Assembly (NCBI RefSeq): GCF_030264295.1
Contig: NZ_CP127173.1
Location: forward strand, 3,975,501 to 4,039,500
Direction of reading: 5' to 3'
Length of the DNA: 64,000 bases
DNA from: Amycolatopsis nalaikhensis
GTDB taxonomy: Bacteria; Actinomycetota; Actinomycetes; Mycobacteriales; Pseudonocardiaceae
A model generated the notes under the pieces. The model was not told the DNA's origin, did no database searches, and saw only the letters and a list, made by a program, of their open reading frames with translations. Below, piece by piece: positions 1 to 8,062 of the stretch (position 1 is its first letter; each line of letters opens with the position of its first letter). Position numbers and translations under genes: made by a program.

Positions 1-356
1 TCCAGCCGCGGCTCGCCGTGGACCCAGAGGCCCAGCGGGGGCCCGCCGAAGGTGTCGTCGTCCGTGGCCAGGGTGCTCAGACCGGCGAAGACGTCGGCCG
101 GCCATTCCTCGTCTTCGGGGATGACGAAGCGGGCGCCGAGCTCTGCGGCGGTGCGCAGGCTGGCGTCGGCGAGCTGCCAGCGCACGTGACGACGAGACTC
201 GGCGAGGACGTCGGCCGGTGCGGAGCAACCGGCGATGCGGTGGGCGGCGTCGACGGGCCCGACCTCGGCGACGTAGCGGCCGAGGACCGGGTTGGTGGGT
301 TCGGCGGCGTGCTGGAGGAACGCACGGGCACGCCGCGCGTCGGTGGAACTGGACAT
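1..356 (-). CDS. dprA: DNA-processing protein DprA, 5' part (runs off the left edge)
   Basis: The first 118 codons on the minus strand resemble the N-terminus of DprA/Smf, the RecA loader for incoming single-stranded DNA. A SAM-like stretch contains PVDAAHRIAG. It leads into RFVIPEDEEWP and then PPLGLWVHGE, the edge of the Rossmann-like DprA core. The ATG at 354-356 is used. The conserved core lies beyond the window, so completeness cannot be judged. The match rests on recognised segments, not on a search. Confidence 0.85.
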   Translation of the reverse strand, partial: MSSSTDARRARAFLQHAAEPTNPVLGRYVAEVGPVDAAHRIAGCSAPADVLAESRRHVRWQLADASLRTAAELGARFVIPEDEEWPADVFAGLSTLATDDDTFGGPPLGLWVHGEPRL

Positions 357-397
357 GAAGACTCCTTCGTGCGAACTGCTGGGCACGCAGTGGGCGA

Positions 398-796
398 TCA
401 CGATTCGGCGGGGAAGCTCCGCACGCGGATCTCGTGGAGGCGGCGTTCGACGACGGTGCCCACCGGCCACATCGCGGCGAGCAGCAGCAGCTCCACCGCG
501 GCATCGATGACACCGTTGCGCGTCTCGACGTTGTCTTTCCAGCCGAGGGCGAGGAGCCCGGCGTGGAAACGGCCGATGTACTCCGCGGCGGTCATGTCAG
601 TCGCGACGACCTCGGCTGTCGTCGAGGTCTGCCGGCTGGTGATGCCGACGAAGCTGCGGGCGCAGCCGCAGATTGGCGAGTCCGGGTCGGCGTGGCATTC
701 GCCGGGGAGATCGACCAGTTCCGTACCCGGAATGCTGTTGGAGTCGTTGTCCCGCGCGCCTTGGGTGCGATGGGTGGAGACGAAGTATTTCAACAC
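398..796 (-). CDS. Conserved hypothetical protein with a CxC pair
   Basis: This is a 132-aa protein starting at GTG 794-796, with a strong GAGGAGG ribosome site six bases upstream. It opens MLKYFVSTHRTQGARDND and contains PICGCARSFVGI, followed by TTTAEVV-like segments. This pattern is familiar from small actinobacterial proteins of unknown function. The two cysteines near residue 43 could bind a metal. It lies about 40 bp downstream of nothing co-directional, so it is probably monocistronic. No function is claimed. Confidence 0.75.
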   Translation of the reverse strand: MLKYFVSTHRTQGARDNDSNSIPGTELVDLPGECHADPDSPICGCARSFVGITSRQTSTTAEVVATDMTAAEYIGRFHAGLLALGWKDNVETRNGVIDAAVELLLLAAMWPVGTVVERRLHEIRVRSFPAES

Positions 797-1407
797 GGGT
801 TCCTCCTCGGTGGCCGTGGCCGGGGTGGGCGGTGGACGCGGCCTTGGTCAGCGGGCCCCGCGGGTCCGGGGCAAGCCGGCCACGGGGAGGGCGGCGGTGT
901 CCCTCGTGGACTGCGGGCTTGCCCCGGTCCGCGGGTCTGCTGCACTGAGCTGCGGTCACGCCCAGCCGCAGTCGGACGACGGGACGGAATTGGCGGCACT
1001 GCGCTTAGCGCAAGGCCCGACACTGAAAGTTATCACAAGAAAATCAGCCACACTTGTGGCCAATTGGCGTTTTCTGGGGCACTCTGGGTACTAGAAGGTG
1101 ATCCACTGTGGTCCACAGGGAGCGACCACAGCGGACTCTTCTGGGGATCCGATCCGCTCTCAACCCCCCGGCGGTGAAGGTTCCCGGCTCGGGAGGGGGC
1201 ACTGGGGAGGGCACCTCTCCCGAGCCGAAAACTTCAACCGACGATGCACCGGTCGCTTTTGACGGTCGGTGAGGTCCCGGGTCCGACGCTTCGGTCCGGA
1301 CCGGGCGTCGGGTTTTCTTGCGTGCGTTGACGAGCCGCTGCCCTCATGCTCGAACGAGCTGTCCTTCCGGGCGGTCGCAACGCGCCAGAGTCGACGGGAG
1401 TCCTTTG
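797..1407. other. Intergenic region with hairpins, no gene recognised
   Basis: About 610 bp separate a leftward gene from a rightward secreted-protein gene. No frame here shows convincing coding character. The stretch holds a near-palindrome CTGTGGTCCACAG at 1106-1118 and a long hairpin at 1186-1226. It probably contains the two divergent promoters, but no clear -35/-10 pair was seen. Confidence 0.5.
1186..1226. promoter_or_regulatory. GC-rich hairpin
   Basis: The arms GGCTCGGGAG and CTCCCGAGCC form a perfect 10-bp stem around a G-rich loop, roughly 180 bp upstream of the secreted-protein gene at 1408. No U-run follows. A leader hairpin or DNA-binding site is as likely as a terminator. Confidence 0.45.
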
Positions 1408-1932
1408 ATGACAACGAGTCTTCTGTGCGCGAAGCGGATCGCGGCGTCACTGCTGACGTTCGGTGCTCTCGCGAGTGCGACGATGGCACCTGCCGCGCCG
1501 GCTGACGCAGCCGGCACTCAGCCTTTCGCCGATGTGGCGTCCGATCAGCCGGACGTGGGCGCGCTGGGCGAGGGCAAGGCCAACGCGGGCACACCGGCGG
1601 TCGCACCCGACGGCACCCTCGTGTGGTCCACACCGACCTCACCGCAGACGCGGCCGATGTCGGCCGCGACAGCGCAGGGCTGGATCGCGGTCACCGCGAC
1701 CGCGGACGGCGCGCGCATCCGGTCCCGGCCCGTGGACGGTCCGGTGCTGGGCACGATCGCCTACGGGGCCGGGTTCTGGGTGTCGTGCACGCGCGGGGCG
1801 TCCGATGGACACGCGTGGGGCTGGTCCTACCGCGGCGGCACTTACGGCTGGGTCCGCGGGGATCTGTGGGAGGTCGAGCAGCACACGGGTCCCGGCGGTG
1901 GCGGGACACCCCGGGTTCCGCAGTGCCCGTGA
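1408..1932 (+). CDS. Secreted hypothetical protein, SH3-like
   Basis: The product is 174 aa starting at ATG 1408 after a GGGAG ribosome site. Residues 1-32 form a Sec-type signal peptide: MTTSLLCAKR, a hydrophobic ASLLTFGALASATMA core, then an APADAAG cleavage region. The mature C-terminal half carries ARIRSRPVDGPVLGTIAYGAGF, with C then WGWSYRGGTYGWVRGDLWE. This resembles the bacterial SH3 folds of extracellular actinobacterial proteins. A longer upstream reading frame is possible, but the signal peptide fixes this start. The ligand is unknown. Confidence 0.75.
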   Translation: MTTSLLCAKRIAASLLTFGALASATMAPAAPADAAGTQPFADVASDQPDVGALGEGKANAGTPAVAPDGTLVWSTPTSPQTRPMSAATAQGWIAVTATADGARIRSRPVDGPVLGTIAYGAGFWVSCTRGASDGHAWGWSYRGGTYGWVRGDLWEVEQHTGPGGGGTPRVPQCP

Positions 1933-2087
1933 CGCCACGAACGCGGTGACATCCGGTCGGGTGTCCCCGCGTGGGCGGGTCGGTCCGGCCGGTGTCCTGT
2001 CCGGGCCGGGCCGACGTCCAGCCCTCACTCGATCTGGCAAATCGGTGTGTTGTGGCACGACGATCTCCGGGCCGAGCCCCGGTCGAA

Positions 2088-2414
2088 TCACCGGTTGCCG
2101 AGCCGGTGGATCCAGTCGCGGACGACGTGCTCGGGCGTGCCGAGACGCGCGGCGATCTGGGGCCACCGCACGTAGCTGGCCCGCAGTTCCATCACCTCCC
2201 ACACCCGATACGGGGTGCGCTCGCCCCGTGGCAGCGGCAGCGGGCAGTTCCGGGCCGTGGGCGGCCAGGGAAGCCAGTCCGGATCCGGCACGCCGTCAGC
2301 GGGGAAGCGCCGGTGTGCGGCGGTGACATGCTGGCCGATAGTCGGCCAGCGCCTACCGGGTCTCGTCGACGTCGCCTGGTACTGGGCGGTGTCCCGCGTG
2401 GACGGTGCAGACAT
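2088..2414 (-). CDS. Small HTH-like hypothetical protein
   Basis: A 108-aa product is read from ATG 2412-2414, which follows GAGAGGAA at a plausible distance. The C-terminus (YRVWEVMELRASYVRWPQI, then ARLGTPEHVVRDWIHRLG) has the spacing of a helix-turn-helix. Its start overlaps the end of the upstream membrane-protein gene by about 60 bp. It is the last gene of a leftward coupled run that begins near 5108. A regulatory role is inferred only from the HTH-like pattern. Confidence 0.6.
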   Translation of the reverse strand: MSAPSTRDTAQYQATSTRPGRRWPTIGQHVTAAHRRFPADGVPDPDWLPWPPTARNCPLPLPRGERTPYRVWEVMELRASYVRWPQIAARLGTPEHVVRDWIHRLGNR

Positions 2415-2637
2415 CTGCCTCTGATTCCTCTCTGAGCCGGCGTACCCCGGACACGAACAGGGCGACGCCCCAGCCGACATCAATGACCACCGCCGCCCAC
2501 GTGGCGACGGCGCCGTAGACCGGGCGCCAGGGGGCGAAGACCATGGCGATGATCGGAATCACCAGGGCCGCGACACAGGGAACTCCGATGGCGTCGCCGA
2601 GCACGCGACCCACGGTCAGCGGTTCGCGGGCCGGCAT
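2353..2637 (-). CDS. Small membrane protein
   Basis: This is a 94-aa protein with two predicted membrane helices, near residues 18-38 (VPCVAALVIPIIAMVF) and 43-63 (AVATWAAVVIDVGWGVALFV). The tail is charged. Its ATG abuts the stop of the upstream gene at 2638, consistent with translational coupling. Function is unknown. Confidence 0.65.
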   Translation of the reverse strand: MPAREPLTVGRVLGDAIGVPCVAALVIPIIAMVFAPWRPVYGAVATWAAVVIDVGWGVALFVSGVRRLREESEADVCTVHAGHRPVPGDVDETR

Positions 2638-3075
2638 TCAACGCTCGGGCGGCAGAATGTCGAAAAACGACCCGATCAACACCGGGTCGCGGCCGAGGAA
2701 GTCACGAACCTGATGCCACAGGTGCTCTGCGCGCACCCAGTCGTGGTACTCGTGCCGAGGGATGTCCTCGTCGTCACGTGGGGAGAGGTTGTCCTCGATG
2801 TAGGCGTCGAAAGACAGCCGGCCGTCTCCGGCATCACGGGCGAGCAGGAAGATGGCTTCGTCCCAGTCGAGCTCGGAGTGTCCGGGCAGGTCGTGCAGCC
2901 ACGTCATGGATCGCTGTTCACCGTTCGGGTTCCGGCTGTGCATCCGCAAGGCCCATTCTCGACGGACGTGACCGCCTCGCTGAAACGTCCCGAGATCCCA
3001 GGAATAGCAGCCGATACGATGCCGCTGGGCGAAGTCGAGCCCGAGAACCTCCTCGGCAGGCTCATGACGGCTCAT
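2638..3075 (-). CDS. Hypothetical protein in a coupled operon
   Basis: The 145-aa product starts MSRHEPAEEVLGLDFAQRHR. Its ATG overlaps the TGA of the upstream TPR-like gene (ATGA), which is why this start was chosen over one eleven codons earlier. It is rich in W, H and acidic residues (RRHEYHDWVRAEHLWHQVRD-like segments) and has no signal peptide or membrane helix. No family was recognised. Confidence 0.6.
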   Translation of the reverse strand: MSRHEPAEEVLGLDFAQRHRIGCYSWDLGTFQRGGHVRREWALRMHSRNPNGEQRSMTWLHDLPGHSELDWDEAIFLLARDAGDGRLSFDAYIEDNLSPRDDEDIPRHEYHDWVRAEHLWHQVRDFLGRDPVLIGSFFDILPPER

Positions 3076-3890
3076 GGCGTGGCCTCCGGCGGTTCTGGTG
3101 CACCGCAACGCGAAGCAGCCTCAGATGGTTGCCGCTCGGGCGCCTGCCGGGGCAGCCGGGATGAACAACTCTCATCGAGCGGCTGTGGCGGCTGTCCGCG
3201 GTGCCCGGAGACGTCGCGGGCCGGGCACGGGAAAGATCCGTCGGCGGGCGTCGCCAGCATCGCGCGTACGTGGTCGGCGCAGTGCACGTCACGCGCGTCC
3301 ACCAGGGCCAGCGCCGCTGTGAACGCTTTCCGGCCGTCGCGGATCCGGTCGCACATCCAATACGTGCGACCGAGCAGGATCAGCACGTCGGCGTGCACGA
3401 CGTCTTCGACGGAGTCGTCGTCGGTGAGCGCGATCGCGCGACGGAGGTACGGCAGGGCTGCGGCGGCACGACCGGCGTCCAGGAGAACCGCGGCCATGTC
3501 GCGTCGCGCCAGCAGCCCGCGGTGATCGTCGCCGGCGCCGTCGCAGCTGTCGATGAGGGTGGACAGCACGTCCAGCGCCCGGTGAAGGCGGCCCCAGCGG
3601 CGGTAGAGATCACTCAACCTTGTCAGCGCTACGCAGGCGCCGACATGGTCCTTCCGCGACCGCTGGAGACTGAGAACGCGAACCCAACCGGACTCGGCCA
3701 GGGGCAGGTCGCCGTCGCGCTCGGCGCACTCGGCTGCCTGCGCCAGGAGCTCGATCAGCGCTTCGGGGTTGCGGGACTCGATGGCCACCCGCTCGCGCAG
3801 CGCGGCAAGATCTGCGCGCCACGCCGCGCTGGCCAGGAGCGCGGGCACCGGACCCGCCGCACTACTGCTGCGTGGCGTCAGACCACCCAT
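3072..3890 (-). CDS. TPR-like helical protein
   Basis: The product is 272 aa from ATG 3888-3890, with GGAGGGG five bases upstream. Residues 20-200 are A/L-rich helical pairs (LSDLYRRWGRLHRALDVL and AALPYLRRAIALTDDD) typical of tetratricopeptide repeats. The C-terminal 60 residues are P/S/R-rich and look disordered. It overlaps the upstream XRE gene by 29 bp and the downstream gene by ATGA. Such TPR proteins usually mediate protein contacts; a partnership with the XRE regulator is inferred. Confidence 0.65.
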   Translation of the reverse strand: MGGLTPRSSSAAGPVPALLASAAWRADLAALRERVAIESRNPEALIELLAQAAECAERDGDLPLAESGWVRVLSLQRSRKDHVGACVALTRLSDLYRRWGRLHRALDVLSTLIDSCDGAGDDHRGLLARRDMAAVLLDAGRAAAALPYLRRAIALTDDDSVEDVVHADVLILLGRTYWMCDRIRDGRKAFTAALALVDARDVHCADHVRAMLATPADGSFPCPARDVSGHRGQPPQPLDESCSSRLPRQAPERQPSEAASRCGAPEPPEATP

Positions 3891-4476
3891 TGCGCCCCTC
3901 CCGGAAGTCTCGCATGGCGATGACCGCGGCTATGGCACGGTCCACGCGCAAGGCGTCCGCGACCGCCGCGACGTCTTCCAGCGACCGCATCGGTTCGTGC
4001 CCGTGTAATACCTTCTCCAGGAACGGAGCCGGCAGCCCAGTCCGCTCGGCCACCGTGTCCAAGTCCACGCCAGCGATCGTGCAGGTGTCGCGCAGCCAGT
4101 CACCGAATCGCTGCGGCGGGAGCAGCGGGATGTACTCCACGCCGGGAAGTAGACCTGGCGGGAGTCGGTGTTCCCGTAGCAGCTGCTTGGTCTCGGCGGC
4201 CAAGCGGCGGACGTACTTCTGCACTGCTTCGGTCTGGAGTGTGAAGCACCAGTGCGGCCAGTTGTCGTCCAGCGGCGTGCGGCCCAGGTCCGCGAGACGT
4301 TCACCGGCCAACCGGAACATTTCGGCGTTGTAGCGGTGAAACTCGATCCACTGCAGCACATCGGTACTGTTGCCCGGGTTTCGTGCGGTCATGTCGCGCT
4401 GCGCGGCTAACAACGTTTCCGGGACGACGTCGACCTCGACGGTCGTCGGACACTGAGGCACGTGAGGTCCGTTCAT
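3862..4476 (-). CDS. XRE-type helix-turn-helix protein
   Basis: This is a 204-aa protein. The start MNGPHVPQCPTT is fixed by an ATGA overlap with the upstream 2H-phosphoesterase gene. The N-terminal two thirds are unassigned (WIEFHRYNAEMFRLAGERLADLG and neighbours). The C-terminal 65 residues contain a Cro/C1-like HTH (WLRDTCTIAGVDLDTVAERT, GLPAPFLEKVLHG). A C-terminal HTH is less usual than an N-terminal one. It probably regulates this operon. Confidence 0.65.
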   Translation of the reverse strand: MNGPHVPQCPTTVEVDVVPETLLAAQRDMTARNPGNSTDVLQWIEFHRYNAEMFRLAGERLADLGRTPLDDNWPHWCFTLQTEAVQKYVRRLAAETKQLLREHRLPPGLLPGVEYIPLLPPQRFGDWLRDTCTIAGVDLDTVAERTGLPAPFLEKVLHGHEPMRSLEDVAAVADALRVDRAIAAVIAMRDFREGRNGWSDATQQ

Positions 4477-5108
4477 CGCGACGCTCCGGCCAGCGGGAAG
4501 GAGTGCAGGACGGTCGAGGCGTAAAGGCAGTGTTCGGGAATCTGGACGGTCTCGACGAGAGCGATGGCGTTCACGGTGATGCGGGCGTGGCTGGGGCGCA
4601 GGCCGTGGCGTAGGCGTCGTTGCAGCGCGTCGCTGCAGGCGTTGCCGTCGGCGTAGCACAGCGCCATGTGCGCGGGTCGGCTGTCGTGGGTGACGGCCTC
4701 GGGGCCGCACAGCTCGGCGATGACCGGTCGCACGCGGTCGATCAGGTCGTCGAAGGGTGCGTTGTGGTGGGTGTCGGCGACGACGCCACGGGCCTGGGTG
4801 AGGACCGACCCGATCAGCATCTCGAACGCGGGCACGTCGGCGAGAACGGGGCCGAGCGCAGTGATCAGCGCCGCACGGAGCGCCGGGTCGACGGCGCCGT
4901 CGGTGGGCGGGCGGATCGGCTGAACGGTCAGGTGCAGCGCCTCGTCGGGGACGGGCCGGGTGGTGGCGGGATGCTCGCGCAGGATGTCGCGGCAGGACTT
5001 CACCAGGCACGCGAGTTCGTCATCCCGCCGGAGGTCGGGGATGATCATCAGCTGGAGTTCGCGGTGACCGGCCGGCCACAGGCGATCAGCTTGAAAGAAC
5101 GGTTCCAC
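4473..5108 (-). CDS. 2'-5' RNA ligase/LigT-like 2H phosphoesterase
   Basis: This 211-aa protein starts at GTG 5106-5108 after AAGGA. The 2H fold is suggested by EALHLTVQPI (H59-x-T61) and RPAHMALCYADG (H147-x-A149). Family members use two HxT/S motifs to cleave or ligate 2'-5' or cyclic phosphodiester bonds, for example in RNA, NAD or cyclic-oligonucleotide metabolism. Here the second motif has Ala in place of Thr/Ser, so activity may be reduced or altered. It is coupled to the XRE gene downstream. Confidence 0.7.
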   Translation of the reverse strand: MEPFFQADRLWPAGHRELQLMIIPDLRRDDELACLVKSCRDILREHPATTRPVPDEALHLTVQPIRPPTDGAVDPALRAALITALGPVLADVPAFEMLIGSVLTQARGVVADTHHNAPFDDLIDRVRPVIAELCGPEAVTHDSRPAHMALCYADGNACSDALQRRLRHGLRPSHARITVNAIALVETVQIPEHCLYASTVLHSFPLAGASR

Positions 5109-5132
5109 TGTGGATTCCTTGAAGTTGGCACG

Positions 5133-6374
5133 TCAGAGCTGGGCGTGTAGGTCGGTGGCGGCGGCGAGGTCGCCGGCGGCGCCGGGGCCGGCGTGGCGCA
5201 GCCGGGTGATGAGGTTCTCGGTGAGGCGGCGGGTGATCGTGGTCTCGCCGAGGGCGTAGCGGGCGTGGGCGGCGGCCAGGTCGAGGCCGGTCCGGTAGCG
5301 CGGGGCCGCGGCGGTGCCCAGCAGGGTGTGCGCGCGACCGGCGGCCGACAGCGCGCTGGACGCTTGCCGGTCGGCGGTGAGCGCGTCGGCGAGGTAGGTC
5401 AGTGCCCGGGCCGCACCCAGCCGGTGTTTCGCGCGGATCAGGGCGCTGATCGAGGCGTCGAGGTAGCGCACGGCGTCGGCGGTGTGGCCGAGGGCCAGGT
5501 GGGCTTGCCCGATGCGGCGGTGGGCGAGGGCGTGGCCGTGGTCGTCGACGACGCTGCGGTACTGACGCAGAGCAGCGGTGAGTTCCCGCAGCGCCTCGTC
5601 CGGGTCGCCGGCGGCGAGGTGGACGCGGCCGCTGTGGGAGGAGGCCAGCGCGAGAATGCCCGGGTCGCCGATGTCCCGGGCGAGGGCGGTGGCGTCGGCC
5701 GCGGCGCCGAGCGCGTCGGCAAGGCGGCCCAGGTCGGCCAGGGCGGAGGCTTCGCGCGCGCGGAACACCGCAGCCATCGGAGGGTGGGTGTGGTGGGTGA
5801 GGGTGTGGCCGGTGTGCTGGGCGTGGGCGAGGTCGTCGTGGTGGTAGGTGGTGCGGGCCAGGTGCCAGGTGGCTTCGGCCAGTTCGACGGCGACATCGTC
5901 GCGTCCGCGGTCCACCGCGGCGGTGAGGACATTGCGCAGGACTCGGTGCTCCGCGGCGTACCAGCGCAGCACGCGGTGGCCGTCCACGTGGTCGTGGGGC
6001 ACGGCTTCGTGGACGGCGGACGCGCTGAACCGGAACGAGTCGGGGGCGATGAGCGGGACGGCGGCGGTCGCGGTGGCGGCGTACCAGTCGATCAGCCGGG
6101 TGGTCTGCTCCGAGCGGGTCGGGTCGGGCACTTGGGCGCGTTGATGGGCGGCGTGTTGGCGGGCCCAGGGCGCGAGGGCGTACCGGTCCCCGGGCGGGAG
6201 CTGGTCGAGCAGTCGGGCAGCGTGCAGCCGTTGCAGTGCCGCGGCCGCGTCCGGCTCGCTGATGTTGAGACTCGCGGCGATCGGGAGCGCGGTGGTGTCG
6301 GGGCCGGGGTGGTCGGCGAGCAGCTCGTAGACCCGCTGGATCGGGGCGGGCAGGTGGGCGTAGGGAATGCTCAC
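5133..6374 (-). CDS. Winged-helix/TPR regulator-like protein
   Basis: The product is 413 aa from GTG 6372-6374, with GGAGG five bases upstream. Residues 8-65 look like a winged helix (RVYELLADHPGPDT, AAALQRLHAARLLDQL). Residues 130-380 form repeated helical pairs of TPR type (HSGRVHLAAGDPDEALREL, RRIGQAHLALGHTADAV). The layout recalls AfsR/SARP-like or LuxR-associated proteins without the NB-ARC ATPase. It ends 25 bp before the 2H-phosphoesterase gene, so the two may share a transcript. Confidence 0.7.
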   Translation of the reverse strand: MSIPYAHLPAPIQRVYELLADHPGPDTTALPIAASLNISEPDAAAALQRLHAARLLDQLPPGDRYALAPWARQHAAHQRAQVPDPTRSEQTTRLIDWYAATATAAVPLIAPDSFRFSASAVHEAVPHDHVDGHRVLRWYAAEHRVLRNVLTAAVDRGRDDVAVELAEATWHLARTTYHHDDLAHAQHTGHTLTHHTHPPMAAVFRAREASALADLGRLADALGAAADATALARDIGDPGILALASSHSGRVHLAAGDPDEALRELTAALRQYRSVVDDHGHALAHRRIGQAHLALGHTADAVRYLDASISALIRAKHRLGAARALTYLADALTADRQASSALSAAGRAHTLLGTAAAPRYRTGLDLAAAHARYALGETTITRRLTENLITRLRHAGPGAAGDLAAATDLHAQL

Positions 6375-6468
6375 CGGCGCCTCCGACGACCATGCGCGAA
6401 CTGGGACACGCGGGATGGCTCGGTCCGGCGGCTGCGCGGCGGGTGTCTACGCGGTGCGGCGGCGCGGG

Positions 6469-6705
6469 TCATGCGGACTGGCCGGATCGGCTGCCGGGCG
6501 CCGGGCGCGGCGTGGGAATAAGTTCCACAGCCGGCCAGAGCGGGACCATCGCCACGACGTAGAGCCACGTGGGGACGGGCAGCTGCCGGTACGCCACTGG
6601 CTTGGCTGCTGGCCGATGCCGGGCGGTTCGCAGCTCGGTACGAGCGACGTGCAGACCCAGCGCCGGGTAGGCGGAGCACAGCAGCAGGGTGAACAGAAAA
6701 TCCAT
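6469..6705 (-). CDS. Small membrane protein
   Basis: This is a 78-aa protein with an N-terminal hydrophobic helix (MDFLFTLLLCSAYPALGLHV) and a second one near residues 45-65 (VPTWLYVVAMVPLWPAVEL). The C-terminus is P/R-rich. The ribosome site is weak. No family was recognised. Confidence 0.5.
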   Translation of the reverse strand: MDFLFTLLLCSAYPALGLHVARTELRTARHRPAAKPVAYRQLPVPTWLYVVAMVPLWPAVELIPTPRPAPGSRSGQSA

Positions 6706-6808
6706 GCGAATTCGTCATTTCGTGGTGATGGCGGTGGCAACGGGGATGGGCCGGTGACGACCGGGGATGCCGGCGGCGCGGAAGGTGCGTTGCCGGGCGG
6801 CGATTCGG

Positions 6809-7468
6809 TCAGTGCGGTGATCGATGGGCCCGCAGGCCGCGTTCGGCACCGGCAGGTCGGCCCGGCGTCGGGCCGCCGAAGGGTTCGACGGGGACGCCGC
6901 GTTTGTCGAGGATGCGCCAGACGGTTCCGTAGGAGACGTCGTTGCTTCGGGCGATCTCGTGGATCGGTGTGTGGTGGCGGTAGTCCTCCTCGATCTGGGC
7001 TTCGTCGACATCGACGGTGTTTCCCTTGCGCGGATTGGCCCGTGAGGACGCGGCGGCGTGGGCGATGACCGTGAGCTGGTCGGCGCTTTGGCGGTGCAGA
7101 AGGTGCAGCGCGCGCAGCCCGAATGCCTCTTGGACGCTGTGGGCGAAGTGGGCGCTGATGCTGGTTTCCGCAGTCAGGACACGGGTGACGTGGGACTGGG
7201 TGTAGCCGACGGCTCGGGCGAAGTCGGCCTTGGTGAAGGCACGCTCGTGGCGGAGGGTGTCGATCATGTCGGCCGCGGTGGGCTGAGCCTGGCCGTGGTG
7301 CAGGTCGATGTGGACGCTGGTGTACTCCGTAAACTGCTGCAGGGTGGACAGACAGAGGTTGCACAGGGCGATCGACTGGGTCAGACAGGGGCCGTCAAGG
7401 ACGACAGCGGGCACCGCATCGTGCGTGCACACCGCGCACGTCTGGTCGAGGAGAAGAAGGCTGTTCAT
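6809..7468 (-). CDS. Protein with zinc-like Cys pairs and two HTH segments
   Basis: A 219-aa product is read from ATG 7466-7468. An N-terminal CAVC...CNLC pattern could bind zinc. Residues 65-115 contain an XRE-like HTH (TKADFARAVGYTQSHVTRVL). Residues 165-190 contain a second resolvase-like HTH (IHEIARSNDVSYGTVWRIL). Two DNA-binding motifs in one small protein suggest a regulator or a recombination-directionality role, but no catalytic domain is visible. Confidence 0.65.
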   Translation of the reverse strand: MNSLLLLDQTCAVCTHDAVPAVVLDGPCLTQSIALCNLCLSTLQQFTEYTSVHIDLHHGQAQPTAADMIDTLRHERAFTKADFARAVGYTQSHVTRVLTAETSISAHFAHSVQEAFGLRALHLLHRQSADQLTVIAHAAASSRANPRKGNTVDVDEAQIEEDYRHHTPIHEIARSNDVSYGTVWRILDKRGVPVEPFGGPTPGRPAGAERGLRAHRSPH

Positions 7469-7475
7469 CGCCGTG

Positions 7476-7637
7476 TCACGGGGCTGCGGGAGCAGGCAGG
7501 TCGGCAGCGAAGACAACCATGAGCGCCAGCGCCCACAGCAGGATGCAGCAGCCAAGTCCGCCCACCACCAGGACGACGGCCTTGACTGGGTCGGTCCGGC
7601 GTCGCGGCGTCGTCGGGTGCCATTCGTCGTCGGTCAC
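7476..7637 (-). CDS. Small single-pass membrane protein
   Basis: This 53-aa protein opens MTDDEWHPTTPRRRTDPVK. A GTG start overlaps the stop of the upstream gene (GTGA). One long hydrophobic helix (VVLVVGGLGCCILLW and onward) is followed by a short tail. It closes a four-gene coupled run from 8979. The predicted topology is cytoplasmic N-terminus, one helix. Confidence 0.6.
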   Translation of the reverse strand: MTDDEWHPTTPRRRTDPVKAVVLVVGGLGCCILLWALALMVVFAADLPAPAAP

Positions 7638-8062
7638 CGGGCACCGCCTGCCGTGGTGGAGCCGGGAGCGGCGGGGCCGCCGCCGAGCTGATCGGCGGAG
7701 GTCGCGGTGTCCTGGTGCGCGGCCTGCCGGTAGAGCTGCGCTGTGATCTGGCCGGTGGTGTGAGCCCACGACCGCAGGTATCCCGCGAGCGCTCCCGGGC
7801 TCTGGTTCGTCGGCGGGTCTTCGGCCACCTGCTTCTCCATCAGCGCGAGGGCGATCCGCAGCCGCCGCAGAATGTCGTCGATTTCCTCGGCCGCCCGGGC
7901 TGAGGAGATTTCGGCGGCGTGCCGACGTACGTGGAGCTGGGCTCCGACCGCCAGCGCCTGAAACGCCGCACGCTCGTAGGCCGCGATCGCGTCCTGGGCC
8001 GTGGCGGCCTCGACAATGCCCAGGACAGCGACGCCGCACGGGCAGGCCATGCTCGAGGTCAC
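7634..8062 (-). CDS. Hypothetical helical protein
   Basis: The product is 142 aa. Its GTG start overlaps the TGA of the methyltransferase-like gene. The N-terminus (MTSSMACPCGVAVLGIVEA) has a CxC pair. The middle is Ala/Leu/Arg-rich helix, and the tail is G/A/T-rich and low-complexity. No family was recognised. It is co-translated with its neighbours. Confidence 0.6.
   Translation of the reverse strand: MTSSMACPCGVAVLGIVEAATAQDAIAAYERAAFQALAVGAQLHVRRHAAEISSARAAEEIDDILRRLRIALALMEKQVAEDPPTNQSPGALAGYLRSWAHTTGQITAQLYRQAAHQDTATSADQLGGGPAAPGSTTAGGAR

Noticed and set aside
5086..6393. A 435-codon arginine-rich frame overlapping the TPR gene
   Set aside because: Its R/P/H-only composition is that of a shifted frame; the 5133-6374 frame has a ribosome site and TPR helices.
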